DNA of 64,000 nt, from NCBI GenBank assembly GCA_016859345.1, contig CM029122.1:9274575-9338574 (forward strand), given 5' to 3'. Shown here in pieces: positions 49,401 to 62,290 of this stretch. Under the pieces are notes generated by a model. The model had not been told where the DNA came from. It did no database searches and was given only the letters and a program-made list of their open reading frames with translations. The stretch comes from Istiophorus platypterus. Its lineage: Eukaryota; Chordata; Actinopteri; Istiophoriformes; Istiophoridae. Both the position numbers and the translations under genes were made by a program. Each line of letters opens with the position of its first letter. The stretch's first letter is position 1.

Positions 49401-52032
49401 AGGCAGCATAAACCAAGGGGTTACTGAGAGGCTGAATGCAACATATAGTGGAATTTCTGTTAAAGAACAACATTTGTGAGCACTATACTAAAATCACAAT
49501 CTGTCCTTTAACTCTTTCAGTCCCTGCCACTCCTGTAGCCTAATAACATCGGCCACATGTCACACTAACACGCACCCACTGTCATTAATATTCACTTGTT
49601 AGCTGTCTCATGCTGAGCCAAACTTGATGGTGATCTATGATTCAATAAGTAAGTATGCAAGAGTGGGAATATGGATAGATTTTGATAAAAGCCAGTTTTC
49701 TAACTGCCTTGGCTTCCTCCTCTGTGTGCTCTTATCTCATCCACAAAATCTACTGAACTAGGACACATTTTTAATGATAAGTTTTGGCTTTACTAATAAC
49801 ATAGTCTTGTGCTTTGAAATTTTTCTCCTCTTTATCTTACCTTCCTCGTCTCAGTTACACAGTTTCATGTAGCAGTGCCAACTTCCATCCATGCAAACTT
49901 GGACAGATGTGGCACACACACTTTTTTGGCCTCTTTACCGTAACAATATTATCCAAGACCAGCCCCTTTTCAGAGTGCTTTTTTTTTTTGCATAAAATAA
50001 TGCCCATACACACCTATCACCTCTGCATTCATTTATTAATTTTTCAGAGTTTGTCTATGATCACATGCAGCAACTTATTTATTAAAGATTTCCCCCATTC
50101 TCAAAGTATACAATATTATATGCTTTGATAATGACTGAAATGTCAACTGCGCCTGGTAGCATTAACTGCAATGACATAATTGAATATGTCAAATTAAACT
50201 TTTTTCAGGCTTAACTTCTGACACAGTTTGGCATTCAGTCTCAATATTAGCCTAAACCTAACGAGTATTACATGTGCATGGCTCATGCTAATGGCAGCCA
50301 GGGAACTGGTTGTATTCTTCCTCGCAGCATGTGTGTTTCAGGAGCACAGTGGAAAGACATTTGCGATGTATGGTGCTTGCAATTATGAAACCCGATTCCA
50401 CCCAAAAAGCAGAGAGGGTTCTATTTGATATCCCGAGTAGAACCTTAACCCCTGTGCTGCATCACACAGGGTTATGTAAGAAAACCTTAAAGAGCTTTGA
50501 TTCTAATAAGCTGTTACTGTCAGGAAGAGTTTAAAATCAATGTCTTTAAGCGGGGGATTTTTTTTTTTTTTCTTTAATGCATTGTTGCTTTTGGGTTAAG
50601 TGCTAATCTGTCCAATCAGGATACTGTCCCAAACCAGGATACCAACACTGCCTCCTACAAAATTAAGTGTATGTACAACTAATTTGTAGGAAATACAATT
50701 ATGACCGGATTAGGTTTTCCATTAACGTAATGAGGATACGTTGTTTGGCAAGTTGCAAATATGCTGATACATACTGAGCATATATATAACTATTAGTTGT
50801 CTTAATATATATGGTTGAGTCGAGTAGCTCTACTTTTTTTCTATTCTCTGTCTCAAAGTGTGGCATTTTCCATATCAGGTGGAGCTAGACAGACAATACC
50901 TGGCAAGCAACCTCACTCTACTGACTTCCTAATACATTAATCTCCTTCTCTCCTCTTACTTAATTTTTCTTCTATTCAGTGGCTTTTCTAATCGCATGCA
51001 CTCCCCTATTACAGATAACATGACCTTTTGTGTGTTGGCAGTTTCCTGCGTGACCTTTAAGAGTGTTGCAGACTGAGAACAGCTGTGGATCAAGTGGAGC
51101 ATAATGTGAGGCTAAAGTGGACTCACAGAGTTCAGCCAACGAGGGCCATTACAACTCTTTGTCCTCAACTGGAAAATGAGAAAATGAGTCACCTTTACAT
51201 ATGTGCAAGTGCAGCCAAGCTTACAAGGCCTCCTCTGACCTTATCTCCTGTTCTCCTCAGTAGAACAGGACTTCAAGATCACACCGTGTTTCACGAGTAA
51301 TCTGTCGCTTTCAGTCTTTCATGGTGTTCCTCCTCATCAAATTCTTTGCTGCTCAGTGGTTTTGTACACTTGCCTCTATTTTTCCCTTGAATTCTATCAC
51401 ACTTTTCAATTTACAACCCCCCCCCCCTCCTTTTCCCAGAGTAAATATTTAAAAATGAACTAAACTAACGAGTCATCATATATACTTTCATTTACAACCC
51501 TGATCTGAGGTAAAGGTATAAACAGTGATCTTAACTTTGCTGCAGCGAACTTAAGCAGCAATATAACCGTGAACTTGTTTACCTCCATGTTTTGTTTTGT
51601 TACTTCTCCTTTGAGTATTATAGTAGATTGAAAGTTATTCAAGAGGAAGCATATTTTTTTTAATATGCTATCAGTGGCTTTATAGCTATAGTAAATGTGA
51701 TCTCATGGGATTGCTTGCAAATATTACGCCACTTTGAGAACATTTCCCATTTCATATCTATGCATTTAAAGCTTTTCCCATGTCATTTAACACTCTTTAG
51801 TCCCATGTGTCATTTAGCAGTGTTTTAGGTTTGGGTGAGAGGGATGGGGAAGGTTAGGGGTTAGTATTCAGAGAAATGATGTGTTGTGAAATGTAACACA
51901 AAAAGAAAAAATGTGCAATGATAAAATGCAAATATACTTAATATATAATATATCCTTATGCATATGCAACTGGTTTAGACCAGGTTGCTATAGTGGCTGG
52001 TTGGTGAAAAATACAGCTTTTTACAGTAAATA

Positions 52033-52033
52033 C

Positions 52034-52082
<49 letters not shown>
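52033..52082. repeat. (TA)n tract 1
   Basis: About 22-24 TA units after ACATATG and before CATGGGC. First of three long AT tracts in about 1 kb. Confidence 0.95.
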
Positions 52083-52085
<3 letters not shown>

Positions 52086-52450
52086 GGGCACTGCATCAGA
52101 ACCATGCAGACTAATGCTGTCTTTCCCTATACCAGGCTCCCGCCTCCGTCATGTATCATGTATGGAACTGTTCAAACATGCACTCATGTTATATCCAAAA
52201 GAATAACTCTATTTTACTCTATTTAAACAGATAACTTTTCCATTACCAAGATTCCCCATGCTCTGCAGGTAGCTTGGCTTTTCACCCATGTGAATTAAAA
52301 GTCTTAAAAGTAAATACACTTACTGGTGAATACACAAGGAAACACACACAAGTACACCCTGTCATACCTAACTTGAGAATCATTGTTATTGGTTGATGGA
52401 TCACCCGTCAGCGCTTCCCACACATCCATCTCCACAGGCTCCTTGAGAAT

Positions 52451-52453
<3 letters not shown>

Positions 52454-52500
<47 letters not shown>
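52454..52500. repeat. (TA)n tract 2
   Basis: About 20 AT units from GCATATA to TATGTATATAC. It is followed by ACTGTATACATAC, which is itself nearly palindromic. Confidence 0.95.
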
Positions 52501-52988
52501 CTGTATACATACATTTAATTAGTGTGTTCTAGGGCTGCCCCTGGAGTGTCCGCCCTTTTGATGTGTGTGTAACACCTCAGACTAGGCAAAATGTGGGGCA
52601 GCTACACCATTGAGCTTACATCACCATTACACAGTGTTACCTGACAAATTCAGGTTATGGTTCATGTACCAAACGATGCAGGTTTTCATTTAATTGATCG
52701 CCCAGCTTATACTCACTGCAGAGGAGGATCCAACTTGATTTCCAAAACCTAGCATTAGCCGACTTGTTTTCTGTGATATTATCATGAAAAAGTAGTCTTT
52801 CCAAGTCCTAATTGGCTACAACATAATGTTAAAAGACAATTCAAAGTGACGAGACCATTGAAAAGCATCTGAACTTACCAAAATTAAAGACACATGACAC
52901 TGGAATATTCCATCTAAAAATACTTCAAAGTGTGATGAGCTGTCATATGTTGGGATAAATGTCTTTCCTACTTTGAGACTCCACAGGA

Positions 52989-52993
<5 letters not shown>

Positions 52994-53069
<76 letters not shown>
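52994..53069. repeat. (TA)n tract 3, longest
   Basis: Uninterrupted AT dinucleotide run of 76 bp (38 units) between ACGTG and TATGCATGC. It is a perfect self-complementary tract that can extrude a cruciform. Confidence 0.95.
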
Positions 53070-53072
<3 letters not shown>

Positions 53073-53481
53073 GCATGCTGTATATACCATACATGCCCTC
53101 ATGAAAACATAGACATATTCACACACATAGACAATGTGCCAATGAATACACAAAGGAAAAAAATATTTCCCAGTTGGGTGCAACAACACAGAAATTTCAT
53201 TTGGATTGTTTATTGTTCCAGTTTCACTGGTATGGTGTGGCAAGAATAATAGTGCAGTGCAGTGGAAAAGTACAGAATGCTAATGATATCCTACAGGAGA
53301 AGTTCCAGTCGTGCAGCGATAATCATTTCTACAGGATTAAGTCCTGACCCACATCAGCCCAGCATATTAGCATTCTGAGAGAGTACTGCAGCAAGATTCC
53401 ACACAGACTAAATGCTTGCTGTTGATAGGAGGGGGAAGAGGAAGGAAAATAAGAGTGGGATACAGAGTGAGTGATAGAAGC

Positions 53482-53500
53482 AAAAAAAAAAAAAAAAAAA
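53482..53500. repeat. Poly-A run (19 A)
   Basis: Uninterrupted A run after GATAGAAGC. No retrotransposon body is recognisable upstream, so it is listed only as simple sequence. Confidence 0.9.
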
Positions 53501-54802
53501 GATTGAATAATGTGGGAAAGAAAGTCAGCTTTCACAGTGTGTCAGGACTCGTGTGTTTGTTGTATGTGTGTTTTCTGCTGTGCTTTGTAAGATTACCCTT
53601 CCTGTCAGCCTGTGTTTGGGGCCTCACACTACGGATTCATTTGCATCTTAAACTCCTGCACTGAACGAGAGCGGTATCTGTGAAATTTTCTGCGCCACAG
53701 TGACATTGGATGGCTGATATTGAACTTCAGAGGAACTTTATTTAAATTTCATAGATTTATTTTATTTTTATTTTTTTTCCTTTTTATGGGCACCAGCATT
53801 TAAATTTGGTTGACCTTGCCGCAAGTTTGAGGACCAAAGAGTTTTTTTTAGCCAGAGTGAGATCAATCAAAGAATCATTCCACACCAGAGAGCCTGAAGC
53901 CAATTTTATCTAAGCAATATGCTACTTTATGGCAGTATTTCTATTTTCAATTATTGTACACCCTTTGATATTTGAGATTGTCCCAGGTTTCTCACACTGG
54001 AGCACCTCCAGTTATCATTTGGGTGAAGTTTTGATTCAACAACAGATTGGTAATTACAAAGTTTAGCAAACAGCTTTTTAGTGGGCCTCTGCCTTGAGTC
54101 TTTTGCTTAGATTTACATTTGTGGTGGGTGTCAGCGAGCAACAGATGGTTTGTTAGAAATAATGGAGACACTGAACCACTGGCCCACTCAAAGCTATTAA
54201 GGGAAAATTATATTTTTTTTCACCCGGGTTTTTTGGCTACCATTCTTGGTTGGTCAGGACGACATTTAACTATCTAGCTTCTTAATAAAGTTTCATAAAT
54301 GGATTTTAGCTCAAAACAGCTTCACAGCAGTGTCAACAGGGGTAAATTCCCAACGTAATATCTGAAATACAACAGTAGAAAAAGCTGTTTGCTGTTTGCT
54401 CAGCTGGACATTGGTGGTGATCTTCATTTGAAAATAAATAACACATTGTTACATTTAACATTTAATAGTCTTGATATGAGCCAGTTATTATGAGAAAGTG
54501 CTAATAGAATAGATAGGGGAGATGAGTGAAAAGCTTGGTGGGATATTTAACAAGCACTCAAGGGGTGAGATTTGAAGAGAGTTTTCTTTAGATATTCTGC
54601 TTAAAGGTCATTTAACGTTGTCAAACCTGAGACTTTTTTTTAAGGAATCCAATGATATTATCAGAATCAAGACGGCAGCAACACTTACCCCAAACTTATC
54701 CTTTTTCTCGTTTGTATGTGAACTCCTCACTGAAGCTGCCTCAGACAAATTTCATGAGGAGATAATTCTTCAAATGTGAGCTGAGCATGTATGCATGCAC
54801 AG

Positions 54803-54804
<2 letters not shown>

Positions 54805-54836
<32 letters not shown>
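54805..54836. repeat. (CA)n microsatellite
   Basis: About 15 CA units, continuing into ATACACATACATAC. Confidence 0.95.
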
Positions 54837-54840
<4 letters not shown>

Positions 54841-57800
54841 ATACATACACACACATTCATAAGCAAACACACATGCTCATGATTGCTTGCTGTGTATATT
54901 TCTGAGGGCCACTTGTCCCTGAAATGAATTACCACGCTGCCTCACTGGTAATACCTGTCTCTTTATGGAATCAATTAGAGTCCAAGGCACAGCTTCTGTT
55001 GTCTAAGAGAGAATAATCACTCACTCTTTCTCTGAGCCCAATGGACCATGGATAAATCTAGGCTATTGTTGAGTTTACAGATGGAATGGTTCTTATTTAT
55101 CATTTAAAGGCTGTTTACTGTGATAAGTGAGTGTCTGGGTATATGTGCTCAGCACTGTGCATTCTCTTTTGAAGATGAACATATATTTAGCATCTGTAGA
55201 GTTTTAAAAATTAAAATAGAATCGAATAGTTGGTGTCTGTGATTGAACATTTTGAAATTTCCTTACATTGTTTTTGGTAAAAAAATTCCATCCTTTCTTC
55301 TCAAAGTCCAAAAAAGTCAAAATGGAGCACAAGTACTGCTGGAATCAATTACACTCTTTTCTCTATCTCCAATGTCCAGGGAGGGTAAATTATCAAACAT
55401 GCATTATAACTGCGGATTTGGCCTCTAAATCATCAGTTTTGGGGATTTGTTTAGTAGTAAGACTAATCCTGGAACTCGGTACATACATAACTATAGGGCA
55501 AACAGAAACTGACATTAACTAATGCAGCGTTACTTCACATTGTGCTGACTGGCACCACTGTACTCCCTGTGCACAATAAGAAATTTGGTAAAAAGACAAA
55601 CTCATTCAAAGGATGTCCAATCAACATTGTTTTTAAATCCCCATAATAGTTATTCTCTCCTTTCATACAGATATTTGTGGTATGCTGAAAACATGCAGCC
55701 ATACAGGCAAAACACCCAAACTATTTAATATTGTGTACAACTTTTATTGCATTAAAAATATACACAAATATTTCTTGGTAGCCAAGCTATGTCTGATGAC
55801 CGTGTATGGCATGTCTATCTGTGGGTTAAAACCACTGTTACGTGATAACATGTAACACCCAAGTCAATGCCAAACACTGTGTCGATTACTCTCAAGGTAA
55901 TGAACTGTTAGAGACTGAAGCAATACAAGTAAATATCATTTATGACAGTTAATGCCAATGGAAACAAGGCTTTTTTTGCCAGAGGCGGGAGGAGATGTGA
56001 AGGATGGCGGGTGCAGGCCAACTGTGAAATGTGATGTGTAGTGGCGAGATTTGCACTTCGCTGAACTATACAGGGCTGGTCTCTCAACTGTAATGAAAAG
56101 ATGTCTGACTTAAAGCCACTGATTAAAGCTGGGAGCACAGGACATGAAAACAAGCTGCTTTGGACAACAGTAAACGCTTATCTATTTTTACGTCAAACAC
56201 CCTGTATTTCACTACACATTTGCAATGCAATGTGAAATACACAGTTGCTAGGAGAGTGTGTGTAAACAGTATGGACACATGATTTTGTCGGCTTAACCAG
56301 TTGATTTAACTTACAGTCAAATACACTGTCTATTTGGTTTTTTTGTGTACGAGTGGATGCATGGACACAATCTTCATTTTCTGGTGATAATTAGAAGCCC
56401 TTTCCTCTCCATTCGTAGATAGGCTGTGATGGCAAAGCGAACTTTTCTGTTACTATAGCAACCAGGTCCCAATCGTATTCTTTTAAAGTAATGATCCTCA
56501 GGGGCAAAAATGAGAAAAAGTGAAAATAAGATACGATGTGATGTGTTTGATGTCTTGAGAATAGGGTCCTGGCATAGTTTGGATCATCAAGAGGACGCTC
56601 CGTTAGATTTCTGCCAGTCATCATGTGATATCATTACAGTAAGAAGGAAGGAGGACGTAGTGTTATGGTCAAAGTGACAGAACCTGAGGAAAAACGAGTG
56701 GTGAGTCATTATTGTAAAGATTTGTGCAGCACAGCTTATTTGATCTCTCTTGGATACAAGGCACAAATTGAATTTGAACTCTCCCTCTGGCATGACGTAG
56801 CATATATAATATTCTGTAGGTAGACACACACACACATGCATATACACACACAAATCAAACATAGCCTGTTTTTCACTGGAAATCATTGCCATAATTAACA
56901 TCCTAGCCTGCTCCCTCGTTGCCACTGATTGGCTGAAAGTCATCCTAAGAAGCAACTCTGCACAGTTCCCACAGGTATTTTGCCAGAGTGAAATTATCCC
57001 AACGCTTGGCAAGTACCAGGGGACATCATCAACCAGTGTTAGTGTGTAAACATTTCTGTTTTCCCCCGATGCCCCTCTCCCAGTGTCTCCAGCCCACTCG
57101 ACACAAGTCATTTGTCAGCCTTGATTTAGATTTATCAACACATTGGCCTCCTGCGACTGGAGCTCAATCTGAACTCCCACTCAAAAGCCCTGAAATTACC
57201 AGACATGCTTTTGCTGGATTTGAAGGGGGGGTACCTGAAAATTGGGTGTGGGGCAATGTGATGGTGATGTGATGGAGGGGAACAAGAATCTGAAATTGAA
57301 ACAGGGGAGAGATAGAGATGAAAAGAAGTAAGAGCAAAAGACAGTGAAGTGAGAAAAAAAAAAGAAAAAGGGCAAAATGAGCAAAGCCCATGTGTCTGTC
57401 TGGTTACAAAACTAGAGAGTTAGAGGGAGGACAGGGTGGAGAATGGTAGAGGTGCGATAAGAGGCTGAGGTGTGGGAGGTGAAGAGAGGTGGGCAACCTT
57501 TTGTGTTATAGAAAGGAGAGGAGGGCTGAGCGGGGTGGGGGGTCCGCTTTGCGGAGAACAGTAAAAGAAGGCAAGTAATGGAGAAAATAATAGGGCTGAG
57601 AGGGTTCGGGTGATGTTCAGAAGATAAGCCAAAGCTTTGGTTCGAGGAAATAGCAATATGAACAACCCGAAAAAGGTTAGCTACAAGTGGAAGGGTGACA
57701 TATCTGGAGGATAAAGAAGAGATACAGAGGGTCTGCCTCTTCGGGAAGTGAAGATATGTGATCTCTTGCGCACAGAAAGGAGATAAAAGAGAAATAGTAA

Positions 57801-60800
57801 ATTAATACCTTAGATCTGCTATTCAGAAGACAGGGTACGATCATAAGCCAGGGTTATGCATAAGGCTCTAGAGGGTGTGCAAAATAAATCACAATTTGTG
57901 CATAAAATTATTATATTTTAATACAAATGGCACAAGCTTGTTGCTAACTGCATATTAATTTGATGTATCTTCAAGTTGTGAAATTATCCATAAATATCTT
58001 TAAGTACAAAATGGTTTTCATGGTTAGTTAAGTGTGTTTGTTAATTATTTCAATTTTACAGTTATTAGATATGTAAACTTTATTTAAATTATATTAACAA
58101 GCCATACATGCTTTAGTTAAGGGATTGTTGTTGACTGTATATATATTAATGATTTTCAGAAACATGTTGCTTCGTATTGTACCTGAGCCTCCCACTGCCA
58201 CCATCATCTTCTGTAGTTTCACTACTGGTTTACCATATGATTTACCATAAGCAAGAGTAAGACCGAAGATATAGTTAAAATTAACTCACAGGGTAACAAG
58301 ACAACTTGGTTCATAAAAGTATAGATCAAAGACGAGTACTTCCGTTGTCCCCCGTGCTCGGAGAAACGGAGTATTGGCACTGTATCAAGTCCCCACTGGA
58401 AATACATGACTTTCATTAATTCTAGGTAACATATAAATATAGTATTTCAAATTAATAAGAGGAGAACTTATTTCAAACACACCCGACATTTTGCGTTTTT
58501 TTTTGTGAGGGTTTTTTTTTTAATCACTTCCAAGGCAAGTCTCGGACGGCCATGAAACTGTCTCTCAGACTCCCTCTCTCCACTGCCTCTCTGCTTTTAT
58601 CATCAGTGCAATAGACAAGCAACGGTAGTGGAAAATACCCAGTTCATTGATGAATATAAGCTCTAGGTCAGTCTGCACTGGACTCCAGAAATAAATCCAA
58701 ACATGGTGAAGCTTCTCTTACCTTTAAATCTAAGCAAAAATGAACCTATTTCTTATTGCTTTAAGAAAAAAGACTTGGGTTTGTTGGTTTCTTCTATACT
58801 GCCATTTATTCTCTTTTATCTCATGTATTCTGTTACTTGAGCGTCAGAAGTCTTATGTAAAGTCCTCCGTGTTGTTGTACTTTGTGTTCCATTTACCACA
58901 GTAGGTGTTGTTTAGGCACCAATCCTGTCTCATTAACACCTTAGTCATGGTTAATAGGGGGCAGAGGCCAGTCATTCACTTTACCTGACCAGATTTTCCA
59001 TCCCATTAGCCATTTACCTCCAACATTCATCAGTCACGGGCAAACTAGACTTCCATCAAAATGTAGTGCAAATTTTAACCGGGTTTCAAGAAACACCTGC
59101 ACACCAAAAAATAAATAAACGTTGGACTCCAGGGGTAGTCGTATTGATGGAGATCTCTGTTTCAAGAGAGACCTGTGTACAAGATTGAAAATTTGCAGGA
59201 CAAACACAAAAAAATCAAACACATAAGTTACTACATTTTACATTAAGAACAGCAATTACAAGTGGAATCGTGAATAATTTAGTCTATCAAACTCCTACAA
59301 TGAAATGAAAGATTTCACTTTCAACGTTTTCTGCAGTTAATTGCAGTTGTAGGGAACATCATCCTGTGACCTGACCTTGTAAGTATTGTGTTCATATAAG
59401 CCCAGTGAGGAGAGGAGAGGTAATGAAGCAGTTTTTGCAGTGAGCCTTATAGATAAATACTACATAGAATAAAGTTCCATCCTTCTGTCGGTTATGGGGG
59501 ACCATCCCACCTTTTCGTATATGAAGTAATGTTGAGTGATGAATGTATCATTTGTGATAAAGTGCAGTGCACTGTGATACACAGTCAAGATGCTTTAAAG
59601 TGGAGGAAGAGGCATGCATATAAATAATAACGCCACAGAATTAAAAGGATATTAAACAACGCTCTTCTGATTATGAAAAGAGTGGCGATATTAAAAAGCT
59701 TAAGTTGACCTTCAGTTTGCTCATCAGGTATTCCACATGGGTCTTGAAAGCGAGTCTAGTGTCCAGTCAGTTTACTTAAGTATTCACAATGCTTTGAAAT
59801 TTAATTATGAATACCTTGAAGGATATGGATTGGAAAATATGTTGTACACACTTAAGTGTCCCTGAGAATGGCATAAATCCTGTTTTGTCAAAATTTAAAA
59901 GAAGTTAGTTTGATAAAAGATAAATGAAATGTAACAAAAGCAGAATAGATTTGCAATGGCCAGAACAGATAAATAGTACACATAATGCTGTGGTTTTGCC
60001 ATGGTATATAAAATAGCATTTTGAGCATAAAAATTACTACTCTGATATGGACTGGCAGAAATAATATTGTGATTATATTGCTGAGTGAAGAATTGAAGAG
60101 GTACAAGAATAAAGCCTTTTTGAACACCTATAGTAATAGAATAGACCATCTAGTTGTAACCAGGACATGATTTGTAGCAAAGGACACAATTTGTATCAAA
60201 GTATTATGATCAGCAGAATTGGAAGTTTTAGATAGGCCTTTGAAAAGGCAGCAGAGTGTAAATGATTGTCCAGGGCAGGGTATTAATAACATCATTTAGT
60301 ACACATAATGCTGCTGTTTATCCATGGTATGATCTAAATCCTGATGACTGGGGTGGCAATATGGTTTTTGTCTCTAGAGCCAATAGCAGTTGAGAGTTTA
60401 CTAGCATCTCTCTTTTTTCTAAGCATGGCAAGTAGCAATTAAAGTTGGTTCATTGAGATAAACAGCTGGTGGCACTAATTTTTCAGTCAGGTGCCATTAA
60501 ACCACTCCAGAAGAAGAGGAAGCAAAATGAAAATGCAATTAAGAGTGTCAGTGAAACTCAAAAAGGTGAAAAACCATATAGAGACATGGCGGAGATACTA
60601 GTTTGTTTCATATATTAATCTGAGGAACATTGCTTTCCTCAACACTCCACACAGATCTAATTTCTTGTCTGGATGTTTTATTGTCTCACGTGCTTCATGT
60701 ATGTCATGATATTGTCAGTGTCAGACAGTGTCTTTCCATTGCCTTTTGTTGCATTTTACTTTTATCAGTAAACCAACAGCCAACTTCCATTCAGGTGTTT

Positions 60801-62089
60801 TTATGCGCAAATTGAAAATGTACATAACACAGGTGGATGGATACTAATCGTAAGTATTTTTGTGCTTTCTGATGCGTCTTATTTTTAAAGACTGTACATT
60901 AATGGGACAGTATTACTTAAACTGCAAAATTTCTGTTGAATTGTTGAAGTTGTCAAATTGTATTTTTCTATCATCATTTTTTTTACAAGAATTTATTACA
61001 TTAGTGACTCAAAACTTTGGATTTTCCATCTTTATTTAACCTACCTTTATCAGAGGCTCCATTGTTCCTCATATCAGTTTTGGAAATATGGTGCAGCGAG
61101 GGAATAGTGAGCCTCTCTGTTGACAGAAGTAGAATGACGCAAGTGTGTGAACAGGGTGTCATAAAGGTCAATGTTATACTTGGGGTGATAGTAGGGGTCT
61201 GGATCTTGGTTACTAAGCTCTAATTTTGATTGAGTTAGTCTGGGCTCAGTTGGTATTCTGGTCAGTGGGCCAGTGCCTGCAGCCACTCCTCTCTTGGGTC
61301 ATCTGTTAAAGTGATGTTCCTCATCAAGTGTTCAAATCACACATTTTATTTGGCCTGCAGCCCCCTGGATAGGATCCAATTATAGCTCCCTCTCTTCTAT
61401 GATCTGCATGTCTGCACATGTCTTTAAGCTGCACTTTTCTTACTGTTCTTTTTTATCCCTACCTCTTTCAATTCTTTTCTTTTAAATTATTATTTTTTTC
61501 AAACACATCTATTAGCATTAATTCTTATTTTCAAAAAAAAAAATGCAAATCTCAAAGGGTATCTCAACACTTTCTCAAGCCACATGGAAAACAGTTTTTT
61601 AGAAGCAGGACACCCAGTGTCATTGAAGGAAAATTGCATTTCTCTTGTTTCATTTTGGCCATGAAAGGAGATTTCACATGAACCAAAGCAATGAGAAAAT
61701 TGGTCCCCAAACCCTCTGGCATTTGAATGAAGGATGTATAAAAGAAAGGGAGGATGTGGAGCCTGCAGCAAAGATAAAACATGAGTAACAAAGACTGTTT
61801 ATAAGAAAACAAGACACACTAGTTTCCACATGTCTGAATTACAGTACACCAGACTGCAGAAAGGTTAAAAAGGGAAGGGTTCACAACATGGGTGAGCTGG
61901 TGTGTATAAAGGAGTTTTATTTCCATTCCCATGGGGAACAGTATCATACAGTCATGGGATATGGACAAGGCGGATTTTTGAGGAAGAGGTAGGGTAACGG
62001 CACTTGTTTGTACGTTGATCTCCCAGTCTGTATGAAATTGCTAGAAAGATAAAGGAGCATTTATTTAGGTCATCATCACATCATCATAC

Positions 62090-62290
62090 GAGTCTCCCAC
62101 AATGCCTTTCGCAGTATAACGGGGCTCTGTCTTCCACTGCCTCGGACAGAGCACCTATTATGTCATCAAAAAGGTGCGATTAGCAGATGAAAGGGGAGAT
62201 GAAAGCGAGGGCACCAACTACCTGTTCACAAAGGCCGTAATTTTTACCGGTAATTAAAGGCTTACATTTCCCTGACGGATCATCTGGGGC
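62090..62290. promoter_or_regulatory. Candidate conserved noncoding element (untested)
   Basis: This intronic stretch has the look of vertebrate enhancer DNA: no repeats, no open frame, even base composition and several homeodomain-type cores (TAATTA, GTAATT). It holds a perfect 10 bp palindrome TTACCGGTAA at 62244-62253, whose ACCGGT core resembles a Grainyhead/CP2 site. This is inference from sequence style only. Confidence 0.25.

Larger units (their letters stand above)
39984..52020 (+). other. First half of the intron after the linker exon, no genes seen
   Basis: Intron sequence starting with donor GTAAGA. It contains a poly-T run, several CA/GT microsatellites, a short GC hairpin and pyrimidine-rich patches (for example 43770-43870). 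A stretch near 50390-50500 with GGTTCTA and AGAACCTTAA phrases may be an old dispersed repeat, but the match is weak. No frame here has recognisable protein similarity. Confidence 0.7.

Noticed and set aside
50390..50500. Phrases GGTTCTATTTG, TAGAACCTTAA, AAAACCTTAAAG recalling a fish repeat with GGTTCT/AGAACC motifs
   Set aside because: Too few matching positions to call the family.
56587..57111. Longest open frame of the window (174 residues, - strand)
   Set aside because: It crosses a CA microsatellite, has Cys/Val/Met-rich low-complexity sequence, no recognisable domain and no splice or promoter context. It is most likely a chance frame.
59035..59120. Stretch CTAGACTTCCATCAAAATG...CACCAAAAAATAAATAAAC resembling a fish DNA-element phrase
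   Set aside because: I could not recall enough of the family to support a call.
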